Shown here piece by piece: positions 1-7,670 of a stretch of DNA of 47,575 bases. The position numbers were made by a program, and so were the translations under genes. Source of the DNA: Sphaerochaeta sp. UBA5849 (GTDB lineage Bacteria > Spirochaetota > Spirochaetia > Sphaerochaetales > Sphaerochaetaceae); the NCBI GenBank assembly GCA_002432715.1, contig DJGJ01000060.1:1-47575 (forward strand), in the 5' to 3' direction. Under the pieces are notes generated by a model that saw only the letters and a program-made list of their open reading frames with translations, was not told where the DNA came from and did no database searches. Each line of letters opens with the position of its first letter. The first letter of the stretch is position 1.

Positions 1-435
1 AACCTGAGCTCCATGCTCTTCAAACATCGAAGCAGCCGCTTTCAGTGTACCACCGGTTGCGATCAGGTCATCCACCAACAGGACGCGGCTGCCCTTGTGG
101 ATATCCACTTCCTGGACACAGACCACATCACAGCCATACTCAAGCTCAAAACTCTTGGTGAAGACCTTGTTGGGGAGCTTTCCCATCTTGCGCACCAATA
201 TGAGGGGTAGCCCAAGCCGCTGGGCAAGCGGAGCGGCAAAGATGAACCCCCGAGCCTCTATAGCTGCAATTGCATCAATCTCGCGGCCCTCGCACAAAAC
301 CTCCATCCGGTCGATGCAATACTGAAAAGCTTCAGGCACAGCAAGAATACCGGTGATATCATAATAGAGGACTCCCTGCTTGGGGAAATCGGGTACCTTT
401 CGAATTACACTGTCCAGATTGTAATGTGCGTTCAT
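1..435 (-). CDS. apt: Adenine phosphoribosyltransferase, C-terminus beyond window edge
   Basis: Cytosolic purine salvage enzyme that makes AMP from adenine and PRPP. The first 145 residues are present, starting MNAHYNLDSVIRKVPDFP and running off the left edge. Visible family features are the N-terminal IRKVPDFPKQGVLYYDIT stretch, the flexible-loop region IEARGFIFAAPLA, and the PRPP-binding motif VLLVDDLIATGGT near the edge. Start is ATG at 435 with AGAGG just upstream. It follows tsaD by 11 bases on the same strand, so it is probably the last or a late gene of that operon. Recognition is secure; only the length is unknown. Confidence 0.93.
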   Translation of the reverse strand, partial: MNAHYNLDSVIRKVPDFPKQGVLYYDITGILAVPEAFQYCIDRMEVLCEGREIDAIAAIEARGFIFAAPLAQRLGLPLILVRKMGKLPNKVFTKSFELEYGCDVVCVQEVDIHKGSRVLLVDDLIATGGTLKAAASMFEEHGAQV

Positions 436-446
436 AGGGCCTCTTT

Positions 447-1466
447 TCAACAATAGTGTTTTTTGAATGCTGTCACCCGAGCACTAGCAGACTCGGAGAA
501 CTCAGATCGCATGCCATCGGCCAGATAGCGGTATGCCAAGGCCGCTATCATGGCTCCGTTGTCGGTACACAGCTTGAGGGAGGGAAAGGAAACTTCATAA
601 CCGCCTTGCTTGAGTGCTTCCAGCTCCTGCCTCAAATAACTGTTTGCTGCAACGCCGCCCCCGGCACTCAGCCGTTTCAAATCGGTCTCTTCCAATGCGG
701 ACTTGACCCGCTTGACAAGCATGTTCACGGCAGCCCGTTGAAAGGAAGCGGCGATATTTTCAGGACTCTTTTCACTTTTGCCGTCCCAAAACTTATCCAG
801 TTGGTTGATTGCTGCGGTTTTCAATCCGCTATAGGAAATATCATACGGGTGATCCTTCGAATGCAAGGTCGGACCCGGAAAAAGAAAGGCAAGCGGATTG
901 CCCTTCCTCGCAAGGCGATCAATGGCTACACCGCCGGGATATCCGAATCTGTAGTGCTTGGCGACCTTGTCAAAGGCTTCCCCGATTGCATCATCAATGG
1001 TGGTTCCCAGAACCTCGATTGAATCATAGCCATCAACCCGGCATATGACTGTATGCCCGCCGCTTACCAAGAGGCCGAGGTAGGGATACTCAAGCGGGTG
1101 CTCAATCTGTGATGCATGGAGGTGTGCACGAATATGGTCTATGGTGATGAACGGTACATCCAGGGAGGCTGCAAATCCCTTCGCGAAACTCAAGCCGACT
1201 AAAAGAGAACCCAACAAGCCGGGTCGGTTGGTCACTGCAACCGCATCGACATCATGCGGTTGGAGGTCGGCTTTCTGAAGCGCCGTCTGGACGACGGTAC
1301 TGATCCACTGGGTATGCAGGCGTGAAGCAAGCTCGGGGACCACTCCTTCGTACGGTTTATGAAGTTCTATCTGGGTGGCTATGATGTTGCTCAGGACGGT
1401 GCGTCCGTCCTCTACGACAGCTGCAGAACATTCATCACAGGATGTCTCAATCCCCAGTACTTTCAT
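447..1466 (-). CDS. tsaD: tRNA N6-adenosine threonylcarbamoyltransferase TsaD
   Basis: Transfers the threonylcarbamoyl group to A37 of ANN-decoding tRNAs, working with TsaB, TsaE and TsaC/Sua5 in the cytoplasm. At 339 aa it has normal bacterial length. It opens with the ASKHA-fold signature MKVLGIETSCDECSAAVV and has the metal-binding HIRAHLHA (family HxxxH) near residue 110, followed by LVSGGHT. A late SAGGGVAANSYLR motif completes the fold. Its ATG overlaps the stop of the upstream small acidic gene by four bases (ATGA), which suggests translational coupling, and apt follows. Confidence 0.96.
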   Translation of the reverse strand: MKVLGIETSCDECSAAVVEDGRTVLSNIIATQIELHKPYEGVVPELASRLHTQWISTVVQTALQKADLQPHDVDAVAVTNRPGLLGSLLVGLSFAKGFAASLDVPFITIDHIRAHLHASQIEHPLEYPYLGLLVSGGHTVICRVDGYDSIEVLGTTIDDAIGEAFDKVAKHYRFGYPGGVAIDRLARKGNPLAFLFPGPTLHSKDHPYDISYSGLKTAAINQLDKFWDGKSEKSPENIAASFQRAAVNMLVKRVKSALEETDLKRLSAGGGVAANSYLRQELEALKQGGYEVSFPSLKLCTDNGAMIAALAYRYLADGMRSEFSESASARVTAFKKHYC

Positions 1467-1750
1467 ACAGGGTCATCCTCATCGTCATCATCAAATTCAT
1501 CCAAAAAGTCATCATCAAGAAAATCGAAATCTTCTTCGTCGAAAGCGAATTCATCCTCGCTTACCAGCGGTGCGATGTCACTCAGTTGCAGTCCATACTC
1601 CAATGCGTCAGGGAACATGTCCAGCAGGAACTGGGCAACATCAGGCTGCCAGCTCAATCCCACCTTGGTTCCAACACCATGTTTTTCACTATTCAGCAAA
1701 ACAACCACCTCCTGGGCGACAGCATGGCTGAACAACGTTTGTGTTTTCAA
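1463..1750 (-). CDS. Small protein with very acidic C-terminal tail, function unknown
   Basis: I do not recognise this protein. It would be 95 aa from a TTG start at 1750, which has GGGAG four bases upstream. A GTG at 1768 in the same frame would give 101 aa, but the predicted transcription start lies at about 1765-1768, which argues for the TTG. The first ~60 residues look like an ordinary folded domain (FSHAVAQEVVVLLNSEKHG). The last ~30 are almost entirely Asp, Glu and Phe, with runs such as DEEDFDFLDDDFLDEFDDDD. No signal peptide or membrane segment is visible. It overlaps tsaD by four bases, so the two are translationally linked. Confidence 0.7.
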   Translation of the reverse strand: MKTQTLFSHAVAQEVVVLLNSEKHGVGTKVGLSWQPDVAQFLLDMFPDALEYGLQLSDIAPLVSEDEFAFDEEDFDFLDDDFLDEFDDDDEDDPV

Positions 1751-1771
1751 TGCACTCCCTCTTCTCACTTA

Positions 1772-1801
1772 AGCGTACTAGACAAAAGCCTCAAAGGTCA
1801 A
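1772..1801 (-). promoter_or_regulatory. Candidate sigma-70 promoter for the acidic protein-tsaD-apt operon
   Basis: On the minus strand TTGACC (1796-1801) is followed after 18 bases by TACGCT (1772-1777); TAGTAC (1775-1780) is an alternative -10 at 15 bases. The predicted start near 1765-1768 supports translation from the TTG at 1750. Moderate match only. Confidence 0.4.
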
Positions 1802-1839
1802 GGCAAGACAGTGGATCTGACATTTACAGAAATACCATC

Positions 1840-1868
1840 TTTACCTTCTTCCCTCTTTCGGGTAAAAT
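1840..1868 (+). promoter_or_regulatory. Candidate promoter of tRNA-Thr
   Basis: TTTACC (1840-1845), 17-base spacer, TAAAAT (1863-1868), about 20 bases before the tRNA 5' end. Geometry suits a short monocistronic tRNA transcript that ends at the terminator at 1964-1988. Confidence 0.5.
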
Positions 1869-1888
1869 GCACCTGTTTTATGTATCCG

Positions 1889-1960
1889 GCCAAAATAGCT
1901 CAGGGGTAGAGCAGCTCACTCGTAATGAGCAGGTCAAGGGTTCAATTCCCTTTTTTGGCT
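1889..1960 (+). tRNA. tRNA-Thr (anticodon CGU)
   Basis: A complete cloverleaf can be folded by eye. The acceptor stem is GCCAAAA/TTTTGGC, the D arm is GCTC-AGGGGTA-GAGC, and the anticodon stem is GCTCA/TGAGC around loop CTCGTAA with anticodon CGT at 1921-1923. The T arm is AAGGG-TTCAATT-CCCTT. The discriminator base is T at 1960 and the 3' CCA is not encoded, so CCA must be added by nucleotidyltransferase. Confidence 0.96.
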
Positions 1961-1963
1961 CTG

Positions 1964-1988
1964 ACGGTTCCTTCGGGAACCGTTTTTT
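1964..1988 (+). terminator. Rho-independent terminator after tRNA-Thr
   Basis: Perfect 8-bp stem ACGGTTCC/GGAACCGT with a UUCG tetraloop, followed directly by a T run. It lies four bases downstream of the tRNA. Confidence 0.92.
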
Positions 1989-2002
1989 CTTGCCCGCATA
2001 CA

Positions 2003-2025
2003 GAAAACCCGGGCCGAAGCCCGGG
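2003..2025 (-). terminator. Terminator downstream of ppdK
   Basis: Perfect 7-bp stem CCCGGGC/GCCCGGG with a four-base loop. Read on the minus strand it is followed by TTTT. It sits about 22 bases past the ppdK stop. Confidence 0.75.
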
Positions 2026-2047
2026 AATCAATACAAGTGAAATTCGC

Positions 2048-4759
2048 TTACTTGGCCTTCTTTGCGGCAATGGATGCCTGGGCAGCCGCGAGACGGGCGA
2101 TGGGAACGCGGAACGGAGAGCAGGAAACATAATCCAGACCGACCTTGTCGCAGAATGCGATGGTCTTGGGATCACCACCATGCTCACCGCAGATACCCAG
2201 CTTGATGTTCGGATTGGTTGAGCGACCAAGCTTGGCAGCCATGTCCACGAGCTTGCCTACACCAGCGATATCGATGGTTGCAAACGGGTCGTAGTCGTAG
2301 AACTGCTTGTCTGTATCATTCACATAGTGACCGAGGAAGGAAGCTGCATCGTCACGACTGAAACCACAGGTCATCTGGGTCAAGTCGTTTGTGCCGAAAC
2401 TGAAGAATTCAGCCTCGCGGGCGATTTCATCAGCGGTGATGGCAGCCCTGGGAACCTCGATCATCGTTCCAATCTTGTAATGCACCTTCATGCCCTGCTC
2501 ATTGAAAATCTTCTCAATGACCTCCAGTGCATGTTTCTTGCAGAAAACGAACTCCTTGTAGTTGCCTACCAAGGGAACCATGATCTCAGGAAGGACATCG
2601 ACACCCTTGCGCTTGACGTTGATCGCAGCCTCGATGATTGCCCTCACCTGCATCCTGAGAATCTCGGGATAGACAATCGCAAGACGGCAGCCACGGAAAC
2701 CGAGCATCGGATTGAATTCATGCAACGCTGCGGACTTTTGAGCCACCTCCTCTACAGTCAGCCCCATCTGCAACGCCAGTTCATGGCGGCTGGTGTGGTC
2801 GTTGGGAAGGAACTCGTGAAGCGGCGGATCAAGCAGACGGATGGTGGCGGGTCTGCCCTCAAGTGCGAGGAAAATCGCCTCAAAGTCCCCTCTCTGCATC
2901 GGAAGCAGTTCTGCAAGAGCTTTCTCGCGTTCAACCTGATTGTTGGCAAGAATCATCTTGCGAATCGACATGATGCGGTTTCCACCAAAGAACATATGCT
3001 CGGTTCTGCACAGACCGATTCCTTCGGCACCGAAAGCGACAGCCATCTCGGTATCGTGGGGAGTGTCTGCATTGGTGTAAACACCAAGCCTCTTAAGCTC
3101 CTGGACAAATCCCATGAAGGTCTTGTAGTTGTGGAAAAGATTGGATTCGCTCTCCTTCATATGGCCGCTGAGCACTTGAACGATTTCCGATGAACGCACA
3201 GGAATCTTGGTTCCATATACTGCACCGGTGAAACCGTCGATGGACATATAATCGCCCTCGCTCAGGATTGCACCATTGACCTCAAGGCTCTTCTTCGCCT
3301 CATTGATGTGAATCTCACCTGCACCACTGACGCACGGACAACCCATGCCACGGGCGACAACCGCTGCGTGACTGGTCATGCCGCCACGGCAGGTAACCAC
3401 GCCTTTGGCAACAGCCATGCCGCCGATGTCTTCAGGGCTGGTTTCTGCACGAACCAAAATAACATCCTTGCCCTGGGCCGCCATCTCCTCGGCTTTGTCT
3501 GCAGTAAAATAAATCTGACCGCAGGCTCCACCGGGGGATGCATTCAAGCCGCGGGTCAATTCATTCAAGGAATTGTCCCGGATGTATTTGGCATCGAGAA
3601 TCGGTGCGAACAGCTTGCCGAACTCGCCTGCAGGAACTCTTGCCACTGCAGTTTCCTTGTCGATCAAGCCCTCTTCCACCATCTCAACCTGAGAGCGAAG
3701 CCAGCTGAAAATCGTGCGTTTGCCATTTCTGGTCTGCAGCATGTACAGCTTGCCTTCCTGGATGGTGAATTCGATGTCCTGCATGTCCTTGTAATGCTTT
3801 TCCAGAATGGAACGGATGCCCACCAACTGGTCATACACCTCAGCGTTGACCGCACGCAAGGTCTCAATGGACTGCGGAGTACGGATACCGGCAACAACGT
3901 CTTCACCCTGGGCATTCATCAGATACTCGCCGTAGAACTGGTTTTCACCGGTGGAGGGGTCGCGGGTGAATGCAACACCGGTACCGCTGGTTTCGCCCAT
4001 GTTGCCGAACACCATGCTCTGGATGTTGACCGCCGTCCCAAGCAAGCCGCGGATGTCATTCATCTGTCGGTACTTGATGGCACGATCGTTGTTCCAGGAC
4101 TTGAATACGGCGTTGATGCTTTTGAAGAGCTGGTCGATCGGGTCAACGGGAAACTCTTCACCGGTATAGCGCTTGTACAGGCGCTGATAGCGGGCGATGA
4201 CTTCCTGCAGATCCTTGCTGTCAAGTTCGGTGTCGAGGCTCTTTCCCTTGGAATCCTTTACGTCCTGGAGGGCGCTCTCAAACTCGTGGTGGGGAACACC
4301 CATCACCACCTCGCCGAACATTTGCATGAAACGGCGGTAGCTGTCCCAGGCAAAGCGTTCGTTTTTGGTCTTGGCGATCAAGGCCTTGACGCTGGTGGGG
4401 TTGAGCCCCAGATTGAGGATGGTATCCATCATGCCGGGCATCGACTGTGCTGCTCCACTGCGAACCGATACGAGCAAGGGATTCTCATTATCCCCGAGCT
4501 TTGCCCCCATCAAGGATTCAAGCTTGGCAAGGTTCTCAAGCACCTGATCCCTCAGGCCTTGGGGATAGGCTCCATCATGGGAACTATAATACGCACACGC
4601 TTCAGTGCTGATTGTAAAGCCCGGAGGCACGGGAAGACCAATACTGGTCATATCGGCGAGGTTTGCACCTTTACCGCCGAGCAGCTCTTTCATTTGAGCC
4701 GTCCCTTCTGCCTTGCCGGAGCCGAAAAAATAGACATACTTGGTTTTTTTCTCTGCCAT
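2048..4759 (-). CDS. ppdK: Pyruvate, phosphate dikinase
   Basis: Reversibly interconverts pyruvate + ATP + Pi and PEP + AMP + PPi; in anaerobic fermenters it usually acts as a PPi-linked glycolytic enzyme. The 903-aa length is typical. Domains in order are an N-terminal ATP-grasp domain starting at GSGKAEGTAQMKELLGGKGA, with VRSGAAQSMPGMMDTILNLG, then the central phosphohistidine domain with GGMTSHAAVVARGMGCPCVSG (catalytic His), then the C-terminal PEP/pyruvate TIM barrel with GLCRTEHMFFG and SFGTNDLTQMTCG. It is monocistronic: its own promoter lies upstream and a terminator follows. Start is ATG at 4759 with AGGAG six bases upstream. Confidence 0.97.
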   Translation of the reverse strand: MAEKKTKYVYFFGSGKAEGTAQMKELLGGKGANLADMTSIGLPVPPGFTISTEACAYYSSHDGAYPQGLRDQVLENLAKLESLMGAKLGDNENPLLVSVRSGAAQSMPGMMDTILNLGLNPTSVKALIAKTKNERFAWDSYRRFMQMFGEVVMGVPHHEFESALQDVKDSKGKSLDTELDSKDLQEVIARYQRLYKRYTGEEFPVDPIDQLFKSINAVFKSWNNDRAIKYRQMNDIRGLLGTAVNIQSMVFGNMGETSGTGVAFTRDPSTGENQFYGEYLMNAQGEDVVAGIRTPQSIETLRAVNAEVYDQLVGIRSILEKHYKDMQDIEFTIQEGKLYMLQTRNGKRTIFSWLRSQVEMVEEGLIDKETAVARVPAGEFGKLFAPILDAKYIRDNSLNELTRGLNASPGGACGQIYFTADKAEEMAAQGKDVILVRAETSPEDIGGMAVAKGVVTCRGGMTSHAAVVARGMGCPCVSGAGEIHINEAKKSLEVNGAILSEGDYMSIDGFTGAVYGTKIPVRSSEIVQVLSGHMKESESNLFHNYKTFMGFVQELKRLGVYTNADTPHDTEMAVAFGAEGIGLCRTEHMFFGGNRIMSIRKMILANNQVEREKALAELLPMQRGDFEAIFLALEGRPATIRLLDPPLHEFLPNDHTSRHELALQMGLTVEEVAQKSAALHEFNPMLGFRGCRLAIVYPEILRMQVRAIIEAAINVKRKGVDVLPEIMVPLVGNYKEFVFCKKHALEVIEKIFNEQGMKVHYKIGTMIEVPRAAITADEIAREAEFFSFGTNDLTQMTCGFSRDDAASFLGHYVNDTDKQFYDYDPFATIDIAGVGKLVDMAAKLGRSTNPNIKLGICGEHGGDPKTIAFCDKVGLDYVSCSPFRVPIARLAAAQASIAAKKAK

Positions 4760-4796
4760 ACCTGACTCCTGTTCATTCTCTATGTTTGACGAGCAA

Positions 4797-4825
4797 ATCC
4801 TACCTGTTCAAAGCTGTGCTGTCAA
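4797..4825 (-). promoter_or_regulatory. ppdK promoter
   Basis: Minus strand: TTGACA (4820-4825), 17-base spacer, TAGGAT (4797-4802). The -35 is a perfect consensus and spacing is ideal. It lies about 40 bases before the ppdK start codon. Confidence 0.75.
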
Positions 4826-4897
4826 TCAAATCGGGAGGTAAAACAATAATTATAGGTATATCAAGTCCTTATTAGATAAATATTTGTTCAATTATTT

Positions 4898-4914
4898 TTG
4901 GAACAATATTCCAA
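4898..4914. promoter_or_regulatory. Inverted repeat upstream of ppdK, possible operator
   Basis: Perfect dyad TTGGAA-N5-TTCCAA about 73 bases upstream of the ppdK -35. It lies in the otherwise empty 4826-5060 stretch between ppdK and the kdu operon, where I see no gene. No known regulator is assigned. Confidence 0.3.
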
Positions 4915-5060
4915 TTTTCCTGAATACAAGACAGCGTCTTCAAGAAGCAGGCATCCCCAAGATTTACTGCCTTTTGCAAGTTTTTTCCTACAATTCATGG
5001 ATTACTAAGTTTCTTCGCCATGAACCAATAGATTCCGCAACTTTTGCAACAAACAGCAAC

Positions 5061-5098
5061 AAAAAAACCCGCTCTCATCCCAAAGGATTTGAACGGGC
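5061..5098 (-). terminator. Terminator of the kdu operon
   Basis: On the minus strand CCCGTTC pairs with GAGCGGG (one G-U). An inner ATCC/GGAT helix extends the hairpin, and TTTTTTT follows. It lies about 20 bases past the kduD stop. Confidence 0.85.
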
Positions 5099-5117
5099 TT
5101 CTCGGGCTTTTCAAAAA

Positions 5118-5921
5118 TCAGGGCTGCTTGCCGATATAGGCAAGAATGCCTCCATCCACATAGAGTACATGTCCATTGACGAAGTCACTTGCCTTCGAAG
5201 CGAGGAAGAGAGCGGGGCCCTCTAGGTCCTCGGTGTTCCCCCAGCGTTCGGCCGGAGTCTTGGCAACGATGAACGAGTCGAACGGATGGCGGCTGCCATC
5301 CGGCTGTCTCTCCCTCAGTGGAGCGGTCTGGGGTGTGGCAATGTAGCCGGGCCCGATGCCGTTGCACTGGATGTTGTACTTGCCGTATTCGCTGGCGATG
5401 TTGCGGGTCAGCATCTTCAGCCCACCCTTTGCAGCTGCATACGCACTGACCGTCTCGCGTCCCAGTTCGCTCATCATCGAACAGATATTGATGATTTTAC
5501 CGCTTTTGCGTTCCATCATCGAAGGAAGGACGGCCTTGGAGACGATGAACGGAGCGGTAAGGTCGATATCGATGACCTTGCGCCAATCGCTTGCTGCCAT
5601 CTCGTGCATCGGGATGCGCTTGATGATGCCGGCGTTGTTGACCAGGATGTCGACAGGCCCCAGATCCTTGACGATCTGCTCATTGGTCCTGATTACTGCA
5701 TCCTCATCGGTTACGTCGCACACATAGCCTTTTGCATCGATTCCTGCCTGCTTGTAGGCATCGAGTCCCTTGTCAACCAGTTCCTGATTGATGTCATTGA
5801 ATGCAATCTTTGCTCCAGCCTGCGCATACACACCGGCGATTGCAAACCCAATCCCATAACTGGCTCCGGTAATCCAGGCCACCTTTCCCTTCAGGGAGAA
5901 CATATCCTGCACTTTTGTCAT
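5118..5921 (-). CDS. kduD: 2-deoxy-D-gluconate 3-dehydrogenase (KduD-type SDR)
   Basis: NAD(P)-dependent short-chain dehydrogenase that reduces 2,5-diketo-3-deoxygluconate to 2-keto-3-deoxygluconate in pectin/uronate breakdown. From the ATG at 5921 it has 267 aa, usual for the family. Motifs are the Rossmann glycine motif TGASYGIG, NNAG in the middle (LVNNAGIIKR), and the YAAAK catalytic Tyr-Lys pair with an upstream Ser (INICSMMSE). The start is chosen over one 11 codons upstream because GAGG lies eight bases before it and the longer form would overlap kduI. SDR substrate cannot be proved from sequence alone; adjacency to kduI makes KduD the best call. Confidence 0.88.
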   Translation of the reverse strand: MTKVQDMFSLKGKVAWITGASYGIGFAIAGVYAQAGAKIAFNDINQELVDKGLDAYKQAGIDAKGYVCDVTDEDAVIRTNEQIVKDLGPVDILVNNAGIIKRIPMHEMAASDWRKVIDIDLTAPFIVSKAVLPSMMERKSGKIINICSMMSELGRETVSAYAAAKGGLKMLTRNIASEYGKYNIQCNGIGPGYIATPQTAPLRERQPDGSRHPFDSFIVAKTPAERWGNTEDLEGPALFLASKASDFVNGHVLYVDGGILAYIGKQP

Positions 5922-5926
5922 ATTGT

Positions 5927-6769
5927 TTACCTCAACTCCTCGGTAGCTACCCAATCCATATCCGTATAGGTGCGATTCTCACCGCACATCGACCAAATGA
6001 AAGTATAGTTGCTTGTACCCACGCCGCTGTGGATCGACCACGACGGGTTGATCACGGCTTCCTCATTGCCCACTGCAATGTGACGAGTCTCGGTGGGTTC
6101 CCCAAAGAAGTGGAACAGTGTCTGTTTCTCCTTGATGTCAAAGTAGAAGTACACTTCCATGCGCCTCTCGTGGGTATGGGCGGGCATCGTGTTCCATACA
6201 CTTCCCTCTTCAAGCTGGGTCAAACCCATCGACAACTGGCAGGTATCGAGTACATCGGGGTGGATGTACTGATTGATCGTGCGCTTGTTGCTGTCCGCTG
6301 TACTGCCTGCAGGCACATGCTTTGCATCGGCGAACACAATATGCTTGGCCGGGAAAGCTCGGTGGGCCGGGGTGCAGCTCATATAGAACTTCGCCGGGTT
6401 CTTTGCGTCCTTGCTTGCCAGAGTCACTTCCTTGGTCCCCATGGGAAGGTACAAACCGTCGAAGTGAACCAGGTTGTAGGTCACTCCATTCGCCTCCACC
6501 ACGCCATCACCACCGATATTGATGATTCCTAGTTCCCGACGCTCCAAGAAATAATCCACGCCGAAATCCTTCATCGGGTCGATGTTCTTAGCGAGGTCGA
6601 GCTTTCCAGTTACAGGCATGGCCCCCAAGGTGACAATCCGGTCGATGTGCGAATAGACCGCACTCACATCGTCGGCCTTGAAGATGTTCTGCACCAAGAA
6701 CTCCTTGCGAAGCTCCTCGGTGGTCATGTGCTTGAACGCCTCTTTTCCTGTTGAATAACGAATGTCCAT
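5927..6769 (-). CDS. kduI: 5-dehydro-4-deoxy-D-glucuronate isomerase KduI
   Basis: Cupin-fold isomerase that converts 5-keto-4-deoxyuronate, the product of unsaturated oligogalacturonide or glycosaminoglycan cleavage, to the substrate of KduD. It has 280 aa from the ATG at 6769, close to the usual 278. The metal-site segment MPAHTHERRMEVYFYF (His, His, Glu) and the later WSIHSGVGTSNYTFIW are both present. The Shine-Dalgarno sequence AGGAGG overlaps the stop of the upstream regulator gene (TAGGAGG). kduD follows after five bases. Confidence 0.95.
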   Translation of the reverse strand: MDIRYSTGKEAFKHMTTEELRKEFLVQNIFKADDVSAVYSHIDRIVTLGAMPVTGKLDLAKNIDPMKDFGVDYFLERRELGIINIGGDGVVEANGVTYNLVHFDGLYLPMGTKEVTLASKDAKNPAKFYMSCTPAHRAFPAKHIVFADAKHVPAGSTADSNKRTINQYIHPDVLDTCQLSMGLTQLEEGSVWNTMPAHTHERRMEVYFYFDIKEKQTLFHFFGEPTETRHIAVGNEEAVINPSWSIHSGVGTSNYTFIWSMCGENRTYTDMDWVATEELR

Positions 6770-6779
6770 GTAATTCCTC

Positions 6780-7517
6780 CTATTCTGAAAGGCAATCCGG
6801 CCGCGATAAGGACAGAACCCTGTCCAGGTACGACCCGATAGTTTGTGCATCGCTGAAATACGAACCCAAATCCGATTGCAATATATGCCGCATACGACGA
6901 ATCCCGCCGAACAAGTGATAGGTTATCACCCCTTCCACCTGATCATACTGCTGTGTCTCCAATAACGAAAGCAATACAGCATGTTCCTGTATAATTTCTT
7001 TGAAATTATGCATTTCTACGATATCGAGCATGCGAAACCGGGTGTAGTACACTTCGGAATCCTGGATGGCATCCCAAAACAAGGGAAAGCCTGCTTCATC
7101 AAACCATGTTTGGTGGAGTGCTGAATCCAATGCATAGAAAGCCGAAGGCTCAAACTGGTCGCTTGCAAGCAGGATTTCTTGATTACGCAGACAATGATGG
7201 CAGCGTTCCAAGGCAAACGGGTCTGCTTGTTGAGAAAAGTCAATGAGAACCTTGGTCTCCAATATCGTGCGCATCAGGATGGTCTGATAGATGTGCGAGA
7301 ATTTCAACAAGGTGGCACGCACCCCTTTGTAGGGTACAAATTCCAACAGGCCTGCATCGCAAAGCCGCTCAAGCGCGACATGGACCGGAGTCCTGCTGGC
7401 CTCAAACCGCTCACAGATGTCCTGTTCCCGCATCAACTGGCCGGGTACGATGGTCAGAGCCAGGATTTCCTTGCGTAACGAGGCATAGACATGGTTTGCA
7501 GTATCCTTGGCTCGCAT
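6780..7517 (-). CDS. GntR-family regulator (FadR/FCD type), likely local kdu regulator
   Basis: Transcription factor of 245 aa. It has an N-terminal winged helix (residues ~8-75: REQDICERFEASRTPVHVALERLCDAGL) and a C-terminal helical FCD-like effector domain, with His residues in HHCLRNQEI and EIIQEHAVLLSLL as possible metal or ligand contacts. The start at 7517 has AGGAGG six bases upstream; a longer frame to 7541 runs through the operators and is unlikely. It is first in the operon before kduI and kduD and is preceded by three copies of a GntR-like palindrome over its own promoter. This points to autoregulation and to a uronate-derived effector, which is inferred. Confidence 0.88.
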   Translation of the reverse strand: MRAKDTANHVYASLRKEILALTIVPGQLMREQDICERFEASRTPVHVALERLCDAGLLEFVPYKGVRATLLKFSHIYQTILMRTILETKVLIDFSQQADPFALERCHHCLRNQEILLASDQFEPSAFYALDSALHQTWFDEAGFPLFWDAIQDSEVYYTRFRMLDIVEMHNFKEIIQEHAVLLSLLETQQYDQVEGVITYHLFGGIRRMRHILQSDLGSYFSDAQTIGSYLDRVLSLSRPDCLSE

Positions 7518-7530
7518 GGCATACCTCCTT

Positions 7531-7579
7531 TTTGTATACAAATATAGTAATTTGCATACAAATTATCTGTTTGCATACT
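7531..7579. promoter_or_regulatory. Three tandem GntR-type operators
   Basis: TTTGTATACAAA (7531-7542, perfect palindrome), TTTGCATACAAA (7551-7562) and TTTGCATACT (7570-7579) are spaced 20 and 19 bases apart, about two helical turns. The last overlaps the -10 element; the others lie between promoter and Shine-Dalgarno. The core resembles the TnGTnnnACnA half-site layout of FadR-type GntR proteins. Confidence 0.8.
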
Positions 7580-7603
7580 ACCATGCAGACAAAGGCCTGT
7601 CAA
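7575..7603 (-). promoter_or_regulatory. Promoter of the regulator-kduI-kduD operon
   Basis: Minus strand: TTGACA (7598-7603), 17-base spacer, TAGTAT (7575-7580). Near-consensus sigma-70 promoter. Its -10 is shared with the third operator copy, so regulator binding should block it. Confidence 0.82.
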
Positions 7604-7607
7604 CACG

Positions 7608-7639
7608 AAAAAACCGAGCATTCAAGTTGCCCGGCTTTT
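7608..7639 (-). terminator. Terminator downstream of the sigma-factor gene
   Basis: On the minus strand CCGGGC pairs with GCTCGG through a nine-base loop (one G-U) and TTTTTT follows. It separates the sigma gene from the kdu operon. Confidence 0.8.
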
Positions 7640-7670
7640 TCTATCTATATGAATACACCCTGCGGTGCTG

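Noticed and set aside
3308..4765. Long open frame (485 codons) on the plus strand opposite ppdK
   Set aside because: It lies antisense to a certain gene, has no family motif and shows the Leu/Ala/Gly/His-rich composition of a codon-bias shadow.
4994..5024. TTCATGG...CCATGAA inverted repeat with a 17-base spacer
   Set aside because: Long spacer, no T-run and no nearby promoter; no function can be argued.
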